DNA of 64,000 nucleotides from an uncultured Verrucomicrobia subdivision 3 bacterium (GTDB lineage: Bacteria > Verrucomicrobiota > Verrucomicrobiia > Limisphaerales > DASXHY01), in contig CALBZA010000034.1 in the NCBI GenBank assembly GCA_937890005.1, positions 40,767 to 104,766 of the forward strand. Direction: 5' to 3'. Each line of letters begins with the position of its first letter. Within the stretch, counting starts at the first letter, position 1. Under the pieces are notes generated by a model. That model had not been told where the DNA came from, searched no databases, and saw only the letters and a program-made list of their open reading frames with translations. This document shows, piece by piece, positions 51,066 through 58,600 of this stretch. Made by a program: the position numbers and the translations under genes.

Positions 51066-51938
51066 TCATTCGATCACTCCAAGCCGCTTCAACTCGGCCG
51101 TGAAGCCTTCGCGAAATGTCGGGTAACGAAATTGAATTCCAAGTTCCGAACGCAAACGCGCGCTTGAAATGCGCCGGTTGTGAGCCGGCCGACGACGCGG
51201 TTCCGTCGGCTCTGTGGAAGCGGGCGGCATCGGTTGACTTAGTTCCTGCGACAACCACTCGAACATCGTGCGCTGCATCACCGGCTCGGTATCGACCACA
51301 TTGTAGATGGGACCCGGATTTCGATGCCGCAACGTGGCAATGATCGCGTCAACGGCGTCTTCCTGATGAATCATGTTCAGGAAACGCTCACCGTTGCCTT
51401 CCATTCGGGCTTCGTCATTCAGAAATTGTCGAAGCCAGTAGCCACGGCCGGGTCCATAAATCCCGGCGAGCCGCAGAATAACGCTGCGCAATCCGGCGCG
51501 TTCCATCAGGAGCCGTTCGGTCTTCATCAGCACCGCCGCCGTCTCCGAACGCGGAAATGCGGAACTCTGTTCGGTCACCCACGATCCGTCGTTCTGGTCA
51601 TAGACGCTCGTGCTGCTGGTATAAACGTATTTCGAAGGCAGCCGGTTCGAGAACCAGTCGAGGATGTTCTTCGTGCCCTCAAAGTAGGTGTGCAGGTAAT
51701 CCTGTGCGGTGCTGCCGCTGGATCCGGCGCAGTTCACGATCCAGTCGAACTCTGGAGGAATGGAACTCAATGTTTCGGCCTTGGAAATGTCTGCGTGCAA
51801 CGGTCGCACTCCAACGGATCGCATTTCCGAATCGAACTTGGTGGTCCGGCGCAGGCCGTAAACAGAATGTCCCTGTTGCGCGAGCTTCTCCCCCAGCGGC
51901 AGTCCGATGTATCCCGCACCGATGATGAGGACACGCAT
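51066..51938 (-). CDS. NAD-dependent epimerase/dehydratase (atypical)
   Basis: This 290-residue Rossmann protein starts MRVLIIGAGYIGLPLGEKLA with the GxGxxG NAD site. DWIVNCAGSSG and KYVYTSSTSVYDQNDGSWVT are family motifs. In typical members a Tyr-x-x-x-Lys follows; here the region reads ETAAVLMKTERLLM, so the Lys is kept but the Tyr position appears to be Ala. It resembles YeeZ-like proteins, which lack normal catalysis. The substrate is unknown. The neighbouring genes are unrelated. A text-like repeat lies upstream. Confidence 0.75.
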   Translation of the reverse strand: MRVLIIGAGYIGLPLGEKLAQQGHSVYGLRRTTKFDSEMRSVGVRPLHADISKAETLSSIPPEFDWIVNCAGSSGSTAQDYLHTYFEGTKNILDWFSNRLPSKYVYTSSTSVYDQNDGSWVTEQSSAFPRSETAAVLMKTERLLMERAGLRSVILRLAGIYGPGRGYWLRQFLNDEARMEGNGERFLNMIHQEDAVDAIIATLRHRNPGPIYNVVDTEPVMQRTMFEWLSQELSQPMPPASTEPTEPRRRPAHNRRISSARLRSELGIQFRYPTFREGFTAELKRLGVIE

Positions 51939-51949
51939 GTCTGAAGTTT

Positions 51950-52070
51950 AAGGAGCAAGAAGGAAGGAGCAAGGAGCAAGAACGAAGACGAAACGACCAT
52001 CCGTTCGTGGAAACGCCCGATCCTTACTCCTTACCCCTCCTCCTTTCTCCTCTTTTCACCGCGGAAACAG
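51950..52070 (+). repeat. Text-like repeat tract between epimerase and U32 genes
   Basis: GGAGCAAGAAGGAAGGAGCA on the left is complementary to TCCTTACTCCTTACCCCTCC on the right. It lies between divergent genes. Confidence 0.6.
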
Positions 52071-52110
52071 TCTTTGTTCCTGCCTCGAATCACTGTTACG
52101 TTGACGGGCA

Positions 52111-54756
52111 ATGGCCGCCAGCACGCAATTCACTCCTGAGCGCATCGTTGATGCGAAGGGCGTTTTCCTGCCCGAATTGCTTGCACCCGCCGGCGATTGG
52201 GAATGTGTCAAAGCCGCGGTGGAAAATGGCGCGGACGCGATTTACTTCGGCCTCGACAAGTTCAACGCCCGGATGCGCGCGCAGAATTTCACCGAAGCCG
52301 ATCTGCCGCAATTGATGGAATTTCTCCACCGTCGCGGCGTTCGCGGCTATGTCACGATCAACACACTGGTCTTCGAGAACGAACTCGCTGACGCGGAGAA
52401 ATACCTGCGCTCGATGATTTCGGCCGGCGTGGACGCTGCCATCGTTCAGGACGTCGGCATTTGCCGAGTGATTCGCAGGCTTTCGCCGGATTTCCCGATC
52501 CACGCCTCAACGCAGATGACGATCACAAGCGCCGCTGGCGTCGAGTTTGCCCGCAAACTTGGCTGCAATCTCGTCGTCCTCGCGCGCGAATGTTCGATCA
52601 GTGAGATCGAAAAAATTCAGAATGCAACAGGTCCCGAAACCAGCACCGATCGCTCAATAACTCAAAACTCAAAACTCCCATTGGAGGTTTTCGTCCACGG
52701 CGCACTGTGCGTTGCCTATTCCGGTCAATGCCTCACGAGCGAAGCACTCGGCGGACGTTCCGCCAATCGCGGCGAATGCGCCCAGGCGTGCCGCATGCCG
52801 TATGAACTGATTTCGGACGGGAAACAGGTTTCGCTCGGCGACCGAAAATATCTGTTGAGCCCGCAGGACCTCGCCGGGCTGGACGTTCTTCCGCAGCTCG
52901 TTCGATCCGGTGTCGCCTCGCTCAAAATCGAGGGGCGGCTGAAAGCTCCTGAATACGTTGCGAACATCACGCGTGTTTACCGAAACGCATTGAACGACGT
53001 GCAGCTCTCCATTTCCTCAATCGAAACGAATCAGGCGCTTCGTAAATCCGACATCGTAAATCGCAAATACGAAGTGGAGATGGCTTTCAGCCGCGGTCTT
53101 TACACCGGCTGGTTCGGCGGAATCAACAATCAGGAACTGGTTCACGCGCGCTTCGGAAAGAAGCGTGGCGTTTACCTCGGCGAAGTCGTTCGCGTGCTTC
53201 GCGAAAGTGTGGTTGTCAAACTGGAGGGGCCGCTCAAGCCCGGGGATGGAGTTGTCTTCGATGCCGGTCATCCTGAAGAGAAAGAGGAGGGCGGCAGGGT
53301 CTATGAGATTCGCAACCTGAAACCCGAAGTTCGAAACTCAAAACCCGGAACTCAAAACCCGAAACGCGAAACTCAAAGCGCAGAGCTGTCGTTTCGGCAT
53401 GGCGGCATTGATTTCTCCCGCATTCATGTGGGAGACAAAGTCTGGAAAACGAGCGATCCCGAACTGGACCGTCGCATTCGTCAGAGTTTCGAAGGGGACG
53501 TCCCGAAGTATCAAAAGCCGATCGATTTTGAAGTTCATGGCCTTGCCGGAAAACCGCTCACGCTCATTGCGCGTGACGAGATCGGGCACATCGCTCAAGG
53601 CGAATCTTCCATGCCGCTGATGGTTGCGGAAAAACAGCCGCTCACAACGGAACGATTGCGGGATCAGCTGGGCCGGCTGGGTGGAACCCCGTTCCGACTC
53701 GGCACGGTTGTGAATCATCTGTCCGGTGATGTGCTGGTTCCCGTCAGCGAACTCAACCGATTGCGACGAGAGGTTGTCGCGGAGCTGGAACGCCAGCGAA
53801 TGCAGCCGAAGCGCTGGACGTTGAATGAAGTTTCGAGCCTGGAGCTTCAGGTTTCGAGTTCGAGCAATGAGCCGCGTTCTTCATCCAATCCCGAACTCAT
53901 CGTGCTCGTCCGGAATCTCGCGCAGCTGGAGGCGGCGATCCGTTGCGGCGCGCAGATCGTCTATTGCGATTTCGAGAATCCGAAAAAATATCGCGACGCC
54001 GTGACGATGTTCTACACCGGTCGCAGCTGCGATTCTGCAATCCGCAATCCGCAATCCGCAATCTTCGTCGCGCCCCCGCGCATTTTCAAAATGGGCGAGG
54101 ACTGGACATTGCAACAGGTGCGTTCATGCAACGCCGACGGTTACCTGGTGCGAAATTTCGATCATCTGAAATTCTTCGCGGGCGACCGGCGAGTCGGGGA
54201 TTTCTCCTTGAACGTTGCGAATCATCTCTCGGCGGATTACTTCCGGAATCGCTTCGGACTGGAACGTGTGACTGCTTCCTACGATCTGAATTTTCAGCAA
54301 CTCGAGGCGTTGATGCGCGGTGCGCTGCCGGAATGGTTTGAAGTGACGATTCATCAGCACATGCCGATGTTTCACATGGAGCACTGCGTGTTCTGCGCCT
54401 TTCTTTCGAGCGGCACGGATTACACGAATTGCGGACGTCCGTGCGACAAGCACGATGTGAAGCTGCGCGATCGAGTGGGCGCGGAACATCCGGTCAAGGC
54501 GGACGTCGGCTGTCGCAATACCGTTTTCAATGCACTGGCCCAGACGGGCGCGGAATACGTCGGCAAAATGCTGGAACTTGGCGTGCGCTATTTTCGGATC
54601 GAGTTCCTGAACGAAACGCCGGAACAGGTGATGCAGACGATTTCAAAATATCGCCAGCTGTTGCGCGGTGAGATTTCAGGAACCCAGCTCTGGCGAGAAT
54701 TGAAGCTGATGAATCAGCTGGGCGTGACGCGCGGTCAGATTGAGAAAAGCAGGTAG
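52111..54756 (+). CDS. Peptidase U32 family protein with five in-frame repeat insertions
   Basis: This 881-residue protein belongs to the U32 family with a DUF3656-type middle part. Recognisable motifs are LPELLAPAGDWECVKAAVEN, GADAIYFGLDKFNARMRAQN, VQDVGICRVIRRLSPDFPIH, ANRGECAQACRMPYEL and LKIEGRLKAPEYVANITRVY; the tail has MEHCVFCAFLSSGTDYTNCG and RYFRIEFLNETPEQV. U32 proteins include YhbU/RlhA-type enzymes for RNA hydroxylation and collagenase-like proteins; the exact reaction here is unknown. Short simple repeats are inserted in frame at about residues 180-191, 300-322, 400-427, 573-593 and 640-653 (for example NPKRETQ and SAIRNPQSAI). They lie between conserved blocks. All Cys motifs remain. 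Confidence 0.85.
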   Translation: MAASTQFTPERIVDAKGVFLPELLAPAGDWECVKAAVENGADAIYFGLDKFNARMRAQNFTEADLPQLMEFLHRRGVRGYVTINTLVFENELADAEKYLRSMISAGVDAAIVQDVGICRVIRRLSPDFPIHASTQMTITSAAGVEFARKLGCNLVVLARECSISEIEKIQNATGPETSTDRSITQNSKLPLEVFVHGALCVAYSGQCLTSEALGGRSANRGECAQACRMPYELISDGKQVSLGDRKYLLSPQDLAGLDVLPQLVRSGVASLKIEGRLKAPEYVANITRVYRNALNDVQLSISSIETNQALRKSDIVNRKYEVEMAFSRGLYTGWFGGINNQELVHARFGKKRGVYLGEVVRVLRESVVVKLEGPLKPGDGVVFDAGHPEEKEEGGRVYEIRNLKPEVRNSKPGTQNPKRETQSAELSFRHGGIDFSRIHVGDKVWKTSDPELDRRIRQSFEGDVPKYQKPIDFEVHGLAGKPLTLIARDEIGHIAQGESSMPLMVAEKQPLTTERLRDQLGRLGGTPFRLGTVVNHLSGDVLVPVSELNRLRREVVAELERQRMQPKRWTLNEVSSLELQVSSSSNEPRSSSNPELIVLVRNLAQLEAAIRCGAQIVYCDFENPKKYRDAVTMFYTGRSCDSAIRNPQSAIFVAPPRIFKMGEDWTLQQVRSCNADGYLVRNFDHLKFFAGDRRVGDFSLNVANHLSADYFRNRFGLERVTASYDLNFQQLEALMRGALPEWFEVTIHQHMPMFHMEHCVFCAFLSSGTDYTNCGRPCDKHDVKLRDRVGAEHPVKADVGCRNTVFNALAQTGAEYVGKMLELGVRYFRIEFLNETPEQVMQTISKYRQLLRGEISGTQLWRELKLMNQLGVTRGQIEKSR
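53310..53386 (+). repeat. Text-like tandem repeat inside the U32 gene
   Basis: GAAACTCAAAACCCG-like units are repeated about five times and read in frame as NLKPEVRNSKPGTQNPKRET. The same words occur in intergenic DNA at 61080-61200. Confidence 0.85.
54028..54064 (+). repeat. Text-like tandem repeat inside the U32 gene (second)
   Basis: GCAATCCGCAATCCGCAATC repeats three times at 7-bp spacing and encodes SAIRNPQSAI, an insertion between TGRSCD and FVAPPRIFKM. Confidence 0.85.
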
Positions 54757-54759
54757 GGG

Positions 54760-54940
54760 AGTTTCAAGTTTCAAGTTTCCAGTTTTCAGGAACTCTCAAT
54801 TTTCAGTGGTCAATGGAAAAGGCGTACGTCGTCGGGTGTAATCCCTGATCTTGAAACTTTTCGGAATTTGCCTGCCTCTTTGATTCAATGCGCCGCCGAC
54901 GCGTGGGCAGGGGCAGGAGAAACTTGAAACCTAAAACTCA
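54760..54940 (+). repeat. Text-like inverted repeat between U32 and pdxA genes
   Basis: GTTTCAAGTTTCAAGTTTCC on the left and GAGAAACTTGAAACCTAAAA on the right are complementary. No gene is seen in this gap. Confidence 0.6.
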
Positions 54941-55912
54941 TCAGCGCGCCAGCTGCTTTGCCAGTCGAATCGCTGCCACCATGCTCGACGGATCGGCAAT
55001 TCCCTTCCCGGCAATGTTGTAAGCCGTGCCGTGATCGGGTGACGTGCGAATGAACGGAAGTCCCAGTGTCCAGTTCACGCCGCTGTCGAACGCCACCATC
55101 TTGAGCGGCGCCAAACCCTGATCGTGATACATCGCAACAATCGCATCGTAGTTTCCCTTGATGGCGTCATGAAACAATGTGTCCGCGCTGAGCGGTCCGA
55201 TGACATCAAGCCCGCGGGCGCGCACTGCGGCAACCGCAGGACCAACTATAGTCAATTCTTCATCGCCGATTTTTCCGCCTTCTCCCGCATGCGGATTCAA
55301 TCCGCACACAGCGACGCGACGCCGTGACAAACCAAGATCGGCGCAGGCCTTCGCCGCCATCTCGATTGCGAGTTCGACCTTCGGCTGCGTGACTTCCTCG
55401 GCCACACGCTTGATCGGCACATGCGTCGTCGCCAGGGCCACGCGAAGCCAGCGCTCCCGATCATCGTGCCCGAGCAACATCATCACGGTCTGATCGGTTC
55501 CGGCTAGTTCGGAGAGAAATTCCGTCTGCCCCACGAACTTCTGTCCGGCGCGGATGATCGATTCCTTGCTGACCGGCGCTGTGATCATGGCGTCCAGTTC
55601 GCCACGCAGACAGCGTTCGCCGGCTTCCTTGATCCATGCCACCGCGGCCCTTGCCGCTTCCGGTGCGCCGGGAGACAGCTCTTGCGGCAGGGAATTTGAG
55701 AGTGGATTGAAAACCGAAATGCGGCTGGAACGATCCGGTGTTGGTTGAATGGGGAGGTGGAGTCTGAGCCGGGAATTCAGGCGTTCCACATAACCCGGAT
55801 CACCGATCAGAAGATAATTCGCGCTATCATTCTGAAGTTCGAGCTCCAGCGCTTTGAGCGTAACCTCAGGGCCGATGCCGGTGACGTCGCCGAGCGAAAT
55901 GCCGATCCACAT
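54941..55912 (-). CDS. pdxA: 4-hydroxythreonine-4-phosphate dehydrogenase PdxA
   Basis: PdxA oxidises 4-phosphohydroxy-threonine in vitamin B6 synthesis. This 323-residue protein starts WIGISLGDVTGIGPEVTLKA, and has DAMITAPVSKESIIRAGQKF, GLNPHAGEGGKIGDEE, ALVAMYHDQGLAP-type residues (DAIVAMYHDQGLAPLKMVAF) and FIRTSPDHGTAYNIAGKG. Metal-binding His residues are in VAMYHDQG and SPDHGTA. Its start is 9 bp after the stop of a SurA-like isomerase gene, the same order as surA-pdxA in E. coli. Confidence 0.96.
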   Translation of the reverse strand: MWIGISLGDVTGIGPEVTLKALELELQNDSANYLLIGDPGYVERLNSRLRLHLPIQPTPDRSSRISVFNPLSNSLPQELSPGAPEAARAAVAWIKEAGERCLRGELDAMITAPVSKESIIRAGQKFVGQTEFLSELAGTDQTVMMLLGHDDRERWLRVALATTHVPIKRVAEEVTQPKVELAIEMAAKACADLGLSRRRVAVCGLNPHAGEGGKIGDEELTIVGPAVAAVRARGLDVIGPLSADTLFHDAIKGNYDAIVAMYHDQGLAPLKMVAFDSGVNWTLGLPFIRTSPDHGTAYNIAGKGIADPSSMVAAIRLAKQLAR

Positions 55913-55921
55913 GGCCGGGCC

Positions 55922-56884
55922 TCATTGGAAATAGCGAACGAACGTCTTTTTCTTCAACTTGTCGTTCCACTGCTTTTGACGCCGATTGCTTTCCTGCTCC
56001 TGAAGAATTCTTTCGATCTCCTCACGAACGTCGTTCAGCGGTTTGATGTGAGCCGGACGACGATCTTCCACAAGGATGATGTAACAGGCCTCGGGCGTTT
56101 CGATCACTCCACTGCGTTCGCCGCGATTCAGACTGGCGACCGCATCGGCGAGATCCTTGCGGAGGACAGAAGGTTCGACCCAATCCCACGCGCCACCCTG
56201 ACCGCGGCGCGAGTCGGAGTAAACGGAAGCCATCTCGGAGAAGGACGCACCTTCGTTCAGCTTGCCCAGGATTTCCTCGGCCAGTTTGCGCGCCTGTTCC
56301 GGTTCGGACGACGACTTGTTGAGAACGACCATGCGGAGCTTCACCTGTTCCTCGACCCTGAAATCATTCGTGTGCGTCACGTAATAAACTTCGATCTTGT
56401 GCGGCGACATGATGATCGCATCGGAGATGTTTTTCAGCCGCATCTGTTCGACAATGAACTGGTCGCGAAGATCCTTCCGGTATTTCTCGTAGGTGATTCC
56501 TTGCGCCTGGAGCGTTTTGATAAAGGAGGCGCGGTTGGGATACTGGCGTCGAATCCGTTGCTGAACGTAATCGTCGATCACGCTTTCCGGCAGGCTGTAG
56601 CCGGCCGTTTCGAACTCGCGAAGAATCATTGCGCGCTGAACGAGTGTTTCTGTGCTTTCGTCGAGCGTTTCAAAAAATCGCTTCTGAAAGGTCTGGGGAT
56701 CGGTCCGATACTGGCGGCGCAAATTGTCGATGGCCGGCGCGGCATGCTGCTCCACCTGCTGGTACGTGACGATGGAATTGTGGACGATGACCTTGATGCC
56801 GTCGGCAAATTGCGGTTCCGCTTGGGAGACAAGGCTGCTGAAGAGTCCGATCAGCAGTGCCGCGATGGCGATGTGAAATTTCAT
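55922..56884 (-). CDS. Periplasmic peptidyl-prolyl isomerase, SurA-like (parvulin)
   Basis: This 320-residue exported chaperone has a signal peptide (MKFHIAIAALLIGLFSSLVS QAE). The N-terminal helical chaperone domain covers about residues 25-165 (VIVHNSIVTYQQVEQHAAPA). A parvulin domain at about 180-290 (KLRMVVLNKSSSEPEQARKL; ASFSEMASVYSDSRRGQGGA; GVIETPEACYIILVEDRRPA) has the Ser-Arg-Gly-Gly and Cys/Ile core of the family. The start at 56884 is preferred because the upstream extension to 56962 is basic and lacks a signal. It probably helps fold outer-membrane proteins. It is in an operon with pdxA. Confidence 0.85.
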   Translation of the reverse strand: MKFHIAIAALLIGLFSSLVSQAEPQFADGIKVIVHNSIVTYQQVEQHAAPAIDNLRRQYRTDPQTFQKRFFETLDESTETLVQRAMILREFETAGYSLPESVIDDYVQQRIRRQYPNRASFIKTLQAQGITYEKYRKDLRDQFIVEQMRLKNISDAIIMSPHKIEVYYVTHTNDFRVEEQVKLRMVVLNKSSSEPEQARKLAEEILGKLNEGASFSEMASVYSDSRRGQGGAWDWVEPSVLRKDLADAVASLNRGERSGVIETPEACYIILVEDRRPAHIKPLNDVREEIERILQEQESNRRQKQWNDKLKKKTFVRYFQ

Positions 56885-57078
56885 TTTGAAACTGGTGCGG
56901 AGTGTAACAGTGAGCTTGGACCGGTCAAGCGAAGGGAGGAAACGCCAGGGGAAACGCATCAAGCCGTGAATGGAATTCTTCAGCCGTGATGCCGAAACTG
57001 GATTGAAAGAGGCGGTTCACTGGCATCGAGGCGCCATTCGAAAAACCGTTCAAACGGCTGGATGGGTGCAACCATCAC

Positions 57079-57098
57079 CACCGCGCTGAAGCGCGGTG
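57079..57098. repeat. GC-rich hairpin (REP-like)
   Basis: CACCGCGC-TGAA-GCGCGGTG is a perfect 8-bp stem without a T tail, downstream of purF. It is more likely a repeat unit than a terminator. Confidence 0.5.
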
Positions 57099-57133
57099 CT
57101 AATAGGAGGTAAGAATATTGGTCGCGAAACGAC

Positions 57134-58600
57134 TTACAGCAGCTTGATCTGCGCGCGTTCCTTGGCGAGCGATTCGGTCAGGCTTGTCACACGGCCGTTG
57201 CGGCGCTCGATGATGTGCTTGTCCACCGAAGGATCGTACGCCACCGGATAATTCCCGTCGTAACATGCCATGCAGAAGCTGCTCTTCGGAAGACCCGTCG
57301 CCTTCACCATGCCGTCCTGCGACAGATAATGCAGCGAATCCGCATCCAGATATTTGCGAATGTCTTCGATCGAATAATTCGCCGCCATCAGCTTGCTTCG
57401 ATCCGGGAAATCAATGCCATAGACGCACGGGTTCATGTGCGGAGGACAGCTGACGAGCACGTGAACTTCCTTCGCTCCAGCCTGCTTCAGGTTGTTGACG
57501 CGGGTTTTGCAGGTGGTGCCGCGAACGATCGAATCATCGACCACGATCACGCGTTTGCCTTTCACGAGATCGCCAATGAGGTTCAGCTTCACTCGGACGT
57601 TGAAATCGCGGATCAGCTGTGACGGCTGGAGAAAGCTGCGTCCGACGTAGTGGTTGCGGACGAACGCCATCTCGAACGGAATGCCGGATTCGAGCGAATA
57701 TCCGAGCGCAGCGCAGTTGCCGCTGTCGGGAACAGGAATCACCAGGTCGGCTTCGATCGGGTTTTCGCGCGCCAGCTGGCGGCCCATCTCGACGCGGACC
57801 TTGTAAACGTTGCGATTTGCAATCGTGCTGTCCGGGCGGGCGAAATAAACGTATTCGAAAATGCAGAATGCCCGGCGTTCATGTTCCGGGAATGCCTGAA
57901 TGCTCGTGAGGCCTTCTTCGTTGATAACGACCATTTCGCCGGGTTCGACGTCGCGGATGAACCTGGCCTGGATCAGGTCGAGCGCGCAGGTTTCACTGGC
58001 GAGCACGTAGGCATCATCCTTTTTGCCAATGCACAGCGGACGGAAACCATGTGGATCGCGGACGCCGACCATTTCCTTTTCGGTCATGATGACGAGCGAA
58101 TAGGCGCCTTCGATTCTGCGGATCGCCTGGACGAGATGATTGCCGCCGCCGTTGTAGGTCGGCTGGGCCATCAGGTGCAGGATGATCTCGCTATCGACGG
58201 TCGTCTGGAAGATGGAACCCCTGGCTTCGAGTTCTTCGCGCAACTGGGCGGCATTTGTGAGATTGCCGTTGTGGGCGATCGCAATCTGGCCGCGCGCGCA
58301 ATCCACCGTAAGCGGCTGGGCATTGCGAAGGTGGGAGGAACCTGTTGTTGAATACCGCGTGTGGCCGATGGCCATGTTGCCGACGAGGCCGTGCAGGATT
58401 TCGCCGGTGAAAATCTGCGGCACCAGTCCCATGCCCCTGTGGACGCGGAAGGCTTTGCCGTCCGACGACACAATGCCCGCGCTCTCCTGGCCGCGGTGTT
58501 GGAGGGCGTAGAGGCCGTAGTAGGTCAACTCGGCGGCGTTCGGATGACCGTAGATGCCGAAGACGCCGCAGTAGTGTTTGGGGTAGTGCTGCTGCTGCAT
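57134..58600 (-). CDS. purF: Amidophosphoribosyltransferase PurF
   Basis: PurF makes 5-phosphoribosylamine from PRPP and glutamine, the first committed step of purine synthesis. The glutaminase nucleophile is Cys11 in HYCGVFGIYGHPNAAE, exposed after removal of ten residues. GHTRYSTTGSSHLRNAQPLT and IAHNGNLTNA are glutaminase motifs. The PRPP site is VIVVDDSIVRGTTC. CPPHMNPCVYGIDFPDRSKL and FCMACYDGNYP carry cysteines like those that hold the 4Fe-4S cluster in Bacillus-type enzymes. The start at 58600 overlaps the purL stop (TAATG); a longer form from 58633 exists. It is translationally coupled to purL. Confidence 0.96.
   Translation of the reverse strand: MQQQHYPKHYCGVFGIYGHPNAAELTYYGLYALQHRGQESAGIVSSDGKAFRVHRGMGLVPQIFTGEILHGLVGNMAIGHTRYSTTGSSHLRNAQPLTVDCARGQIAIAHNGNLTNAAQLREELEARGSIFQTTVDSEIILHLMAQPTYNGGGNHLVQAIRRIEGAYSLVIMTEKEMVGVRDPHGFRPLCIGKKDDAYVLASETCALDLIQARFIRDVEPGEMVVINEEGLTSIQAFPEHERRAFCIFEYVYFARPDSTIANRNVYKVRVEMGRQLARENPIEADLVIPVPDSGNCAALGYSLESGIPFEMAFVRNHYVGRSFLQPSQLIRDFNVRVKLNLIGDLVKGKRVIVVDDSIVRGTTCKTRVNNLKQAGAKEVHVLVSCPPHMNPCVYGIDFPDRSKLMAANYSIEDIRKYLDADSLHYLSQDGMVKATGLPKSSFCMACYDGNYPVAYDPSVDKHIIERRNGRVTSLTESLAKERAQIKLL

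Noticed and set aside
52630..54064. CRISPR-like array because of short repeats
   Set aside because: Repeat units are only 7-15 bp, vary, have no regular spacers, and lie inside a coding frame.
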